From contig JADIYY010000001.1 in assembly GCA_016705065.1 (NCBI GenBank), forward strand, positions 1,078,454 through 1,142,453: a stretch of DNA of 64,000 nt, written 5' to 3'. A model generated the notes under the pieces. That model was not told the DNA's origin. It ran no database searches and saw nothing but the letters and a program-made list of their open reading frames with translations. This document shows positions 60,262 to 64,000 of this stretch, one piece after another; position 1 is the first letter of the stretch; each line of letters starts with the position of its first letter. The translations under genes and the position numbers were made by a program. This stretch comes from Candidatus Aalborgiella aggregata. Its GTDB lineage: Bacteria > Pseudomonadota > Gammaproteobacteria > Burkholderiales > Burkholderiaceae_C.

Positions 60262-63200
60262 CTATTGCTCCGATACGACCATCTTGTCAGGCTTGAAGAG
60301 CAGATTTTTTGACTTTCCGGTGTCCAGCAGCACATGCAGGTGAAACAGTTTTCCGCGCTTGGTGACGCTGATGATTTTGCCGTGTCCCTCACTGGGGATA
60401 TCAATGAAACGCCCTGGCTCCGGCTGCAGGGGAGCGTCATTGATTGCAATTGCAGCAGCCTTCCAACCCGAGTCGAACTTGAACTGGTCCGTCAGACCAA
60501 AAGGGTCCTGAAAGAGGTACAGGCGTCGCCTTTTTTCGTCATGGACGTATTCCACAACACAAAGCCAATAGCGCCCCCTCCGTTTCTGGGCTTCCAACAG
60601 TTCCCTAGGGAGTAAGCGTCACACCGCGCTCGGTCCATATGTCCGTCTGACCCTTGACCTCAATGAACTCTTCTTCTCCATCGTGAGCCACGGCAAGAAC
60701 GTCAAACCCGGGGTTGAGTTCTGGCATCTCGATTAAAGACTTCCAACGCGCCGCCTGATTTTCCATAAAGAACTTCACAGCAACTGACCCCGTGCGTCGC
60801 TTCTCCAACCCCCGCTTTCCCGAGGCGCCTGATTTGCGTTTACCCAAAGGATGACTTGCTCCCGAGCCGAAAGGAGTCTGGAAGCCCGGGCGACCACCAT
60901 TGGGTGTCTTTGACCACGCAAGTGAATTGTCAGGCGCTGATTCATCGCCAGCTGACCCTGTTGCACTTTGGGTGGTTTCATCTAGCTTGTCGCTAGATTT
61001 CTGCGCATCGGCATCAACGCTGGACCTGCCGGGACCAAAGGACCGGTCAATGCCCGGATTTTCGACAGATTGATTTTTGGGGCCCGCTGAGTCGTTCTTC
61101 CCCTCTGATGGGTGTTGTTGATGCTCCAGACCAGTCGCTGGTTTCGGAATCTCGGGTTTGTCATACGGGTTAGAGGCATCGACGACTGGCTTGCCTGCGG
61201 GGGTACCGCCAACCGGGGTACTCCCATCCTTTGGCAACCGTGGTTCATGCTTAACGGCTCTATCGGACTGTCCAATGGAAGCAGGTACTTCGTCCGGCAC
61301 AACAAAGTCTTGCGATTCATCTGCAGGGAAGGCTTGCGGCTCTACATCATCCGCAACATCGTCATTCGGCTCATCTTCAACTGCATGGACGTTGGTGTCA
61401 GGCCCCGAGTAAAACACATTGCCGAATAGACCGTCCTCTGGCAACTGTCCAATCTGCTTTTCGTCGAGGAATTCCTCGATGCTCGCAACACTTCCTTCAA
61501 TCAAAATCCGTGTAAACATGTCTTCCAAGGCTGGCTTGGCGCCAAGGAAACTACACAACTGCGCGGCAATTTTGTCTTTGACAGACCGAGCGCCTCGTCT
61601 GTAAACAATTCGCCCTGCATTCCTTGCGATTTCAACACTGACGTTGCGTTCAACACCAGCGAGCGACACTTCCAGCAGCACCTCATCGGCGACACAAACC
61701 TCCAATGCCTTCAGGGCTTTCAGCGTGCCGCTCTCATGCGCTTCTTCAAAGGCGTCATGGTCCCGAGCGTGCAATATTTGGGCAAAGTACTGTGCAAACT
61801 GTCTGACCATGGACGTCAGCGCCTGATCCATCTCACCATCGTCTACGTTCATAAACGTCGATGAATACGATGCAGAAAGATACGGTACTTCTGCGCCTCC
61901 AGGAACCTTTGCAAACTTGAATGCGCAGTTTGCGGTACCCATAAAAACGAAATTCTGAGGCGTCAGCAAAGTGACGGGATATTTGCGGCGCATCGTCCAC
62001 AAACAGGTCATTGTCTTTTGAACCATCCGCCCTTCCTGGTCAAGAAAGAGATGCGCGTCCAAAAATGCTGTACCCAAGACGGCAGAGACCCATCTGCAGA
62101 ACTACCCTTCTTCAAAAGTCTGGAAAAGCGCTCATAGCAAGCCAAGGCGACTTTGCGTCTGTCCTCTTTGGTTCCAGGCCGCCTCAGTTGCTCCAGGGCG
62201 TCGATTCTTCCTTGAATGGGGATTTCTTCTTTACTCCCAATTTTTCAAAGAATCTTGAGAAGTCCTTGTACTGACCTTCCAGAGGAGGGCATATTGAATC
62301 CAGATAAGCACCACTGGAGTCCCAGCAGACTTCATCCGGACTTCTCCACGAGCCGTGAGGTCCTTTGACCCTGATTAGTGAGTGCTCCTTGAAGGATTTC
62401 TGAATCAAATCCTTTTCATCATCAAAGACATCCTCGATTCGACCGTAGATTTTTTGAATTGCCCGTGCGGTCGCGCCTGCATCATCCGCCTTGAATTGCC
62501 GGAGACGCTTGATAAGTACTTTGGCATCAAGCGTGCGGCTTACTTGGCAAGCGTCACATTTGCGCGCAAATGTCTTCGTCCACATATATCACGCTGCTTC
62601 CCATCATTGCCTTGATTTCAGCCAAGGGTAATAGGCCTGATTCAACGCGACAGGTGTCTTGCGACTGCTGGAAACGACAGTGGCCCGTAACGCTCGAATG
62701 AAGTTGGTCTCTACACGAACGAATTGTCCGCGGTACCCAGGCCGTGAGGCCAGATACTCAATCTTGTCGGCGTACAAATGCCAGTTCCGACTTATGCAGC
62801 GCAACGTCTCTAGACGGACATTGGCATCTGAAGAGCCCAATAACGTGCTCATTTCTGAAGTGCAATGCCAATCAAGCTGAACGCCAATTACCTTTGGCGT
62901 GTCGCGAATGCCTAGGCGAGCAAAGAAGCTCCTCCAACTGACAGCCACCTCAGCTTCATCTTTGCCCTTTTTTGATATGTACTCCTCGGAAACAAATGAC
63001 GCTTCCCCAAGAACACCTTCCAGAAGCTTTTCAATTGGGAATTCAGGACGGTAGGCACTACCGATATAAAGGTTTTTCGCAAGATTAAAGACCCAACTGC
63101 CGTCCCGATGCTCTTTTGTTCCGATGTAGAGCTTTTCACGGAGCAAGTTGAGGGCATCGGCTTCAGACTGCACATGTCTAGCTGCACCAATCAAATATGC

Positions 63201-64000
63201 CTCGCACTTTTCTTTGATGTATCGAAGATGCCCCAGCAATGACTTATCACTGACGCTTTTCCAGTCGCCACTGACATGCTTCGGAAGAATGTGGCCGACA
63301 ATCATGTCGTAAGGGTCATCCGTGAGTACCCCAGCCGCCGAGAGAAGTCTCCGCTGTTTAGCCTGATCCTTGTCAAAATCGAATAGTCGACATCAAGGAT
63401 TCGCAGGTCTTGCTCGAACCCGTATTTCTTACCTTCCCTAGCGGGAAGTAGACGTCTTGCTCCTTTGGGAACAATACCGGTTCCGTCATCCAGCGGCAGG
63501 AAAGGCACCTCCAACAGTCCAGCCTTAATGTATCGCTCTAGAGAATCGGCAATTAGGGAGTACAGGGACCTCTTCCATTCTTTGGGTTGTTCCTGAAACC
63601 ACTTTAAGTGATTATTGAACAGCGAGATGACATCGCTCACGAGGGCGCCTTGGACTCCCAGGTCATCAAGAGTTACTTTATCGGCCTTCTGGTCTTCATG
63701 GACATAGTCGTACCCGAAAACAAGCTTCGCAGTTTCAGACGGAAACAATTCGCGAAATCTCTTCCCCGCGGTCCTGAGCTCCTTGGGAAGACACCAAGTC
63801 CCGCTCGCCGAACGCAAACATTTTGTGAGTACAAGCTGGTCAAAGATGGCTTTTCGTACGGGCCGAAGGAAATTACCTGACACCTCCTCCTTGCCTGGGA
63901 TGAAATCGAAATAAGTGTTCTTCAGTAAGTCATGTCTTTTAAACGCGTCCAGTGAAGACACGAACGCACCAGCCAATGCATCTCGCAATCGAATATTCCA
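60262..64000 (-). pseudogene. Giant sacsin-like/DUF3883 protein, frame broken several times, 5' end outside
   Basis: Conserved protein segments continue across about six frame changes: near 63388 (then FDFDKDQAKQRRLLSAAGVL), 62628 (then LAEIKAMMGSSVIYVDEDIC), 62556 (then SRTLDAKVLIKRL), 62230 (then EEIPIQGRIDALEQLRRPGT), 62078 (then GTAFLDAHLFLDQEG) and 60607. The C-terminal EFIEVKGQTDIWTERGVTLT and YWLCVVEYVHDEKRRRLYLF form a DUF3883 domain split by the last change. The middle (PFLPLDDGTGIVPKGARRLL) resembles sacsin N-terminal ATPase proteins. The frame is open to the window end. Confidence 0.75.

Larger units (their letters stand above)
55058..64000. mobile_element. Decayed genomic island next to tRNA-Asn (right end outside the window)
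   Basis: It starts directly after a tRNA gene, carries an AlpA-type regulator and a Dam-like methylase as in P4-like islands, then small unknowns and a set of four broken genes. Base composition rises near 58.38 kb. No integrase and no second copy of the tRNA 3' end are visible, so the element or its right junction lies partly outside. Confidence 0.6.

Overview
The window looks like a chromosome segment of a betaproteobacterium of the order Burkholderiales, probably close to the Comamonadaceae, that oxidises reduced sulfur. The evidence is the housekeeping order asd-fimV-truA-trpF-trpB-trpA-accD, the pilG-H-I-J-L cluster, a stand-alone thrB of the kinase-fold type, hemL overlapping proQ, and a Sox/flavocytochrome c cluster. 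The backbone is moderately AT-rich; the last 5.5 kb is visibly richer in G+C.

Layout. 1-1.8 kb: end of a flavin oxidoreductase, a one-domain S24 protein and two small conserved unknowns. 1.8-7.5 kb, minus strand: a sulfur-trafficking block read tusA, dsrE-like, yeeE/yedE, a giant methionine-repeat secreted protein, a DUF302 protein, a dsrC/tusE-like carrier and a TenA/PqqC-fold protein. 8.0-16.2 kb, plus strand: soxYZ, soxAX, soxB, an ArsR-type regulator, a monohaem cytochrome, the FCSD flavoprotein, a thioredoxin-like protein, a second cytochrome c and a tetrahaem NapC/NirT protein. No soxCD or dsrAB is present, so thiosulfate sulfane sulfur may be stored or passed to the TusA/DsrE/DsrC-like carriers. 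Hairpin terminators sit between several of these units.

16.2-54.9 kb is mostly core: pepP, murU, hemE, the twitching-motility chemosensory cluster, hemL, proQ, a small trimeric autotransporter, xdhC, thrB, polA, accD, trpABF, truA, fimV, asd, a CoA-transferase, a DUF2239 gene, a MATE exporter and a TPP-riboswitch-controlled TonB receptor. Two hidden layers lie on top. The first is a 45-50 bp dispersed element, found in six copies, four of them inside open reading frames (xdhC, polA, trpF and the signal peptide of the TonB receptor). The second is a Thr/Ile/Lys-rich leader peptide with a structured RNA ahead of asd.

54.98-64.0 kb starts with tRNA-Asn and continues as a decayed genomic island: an AlpA-type regulator, a Dam-like methylase, a tight run of small unknown genes, and four broken genes. 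These are a WHxxM..YxxFC-type protein with two single-base shifts, a truncated nuclease with an internal stop, a NERD/UvrD-type helicase with one in-frame TAA, and a giant sacsin-like/DUF3883 protein with about six frame changes. The last two look like a two-gene defence-type module that has been inactivated; the backbone genes around it are intact, including one of 1906 codons.
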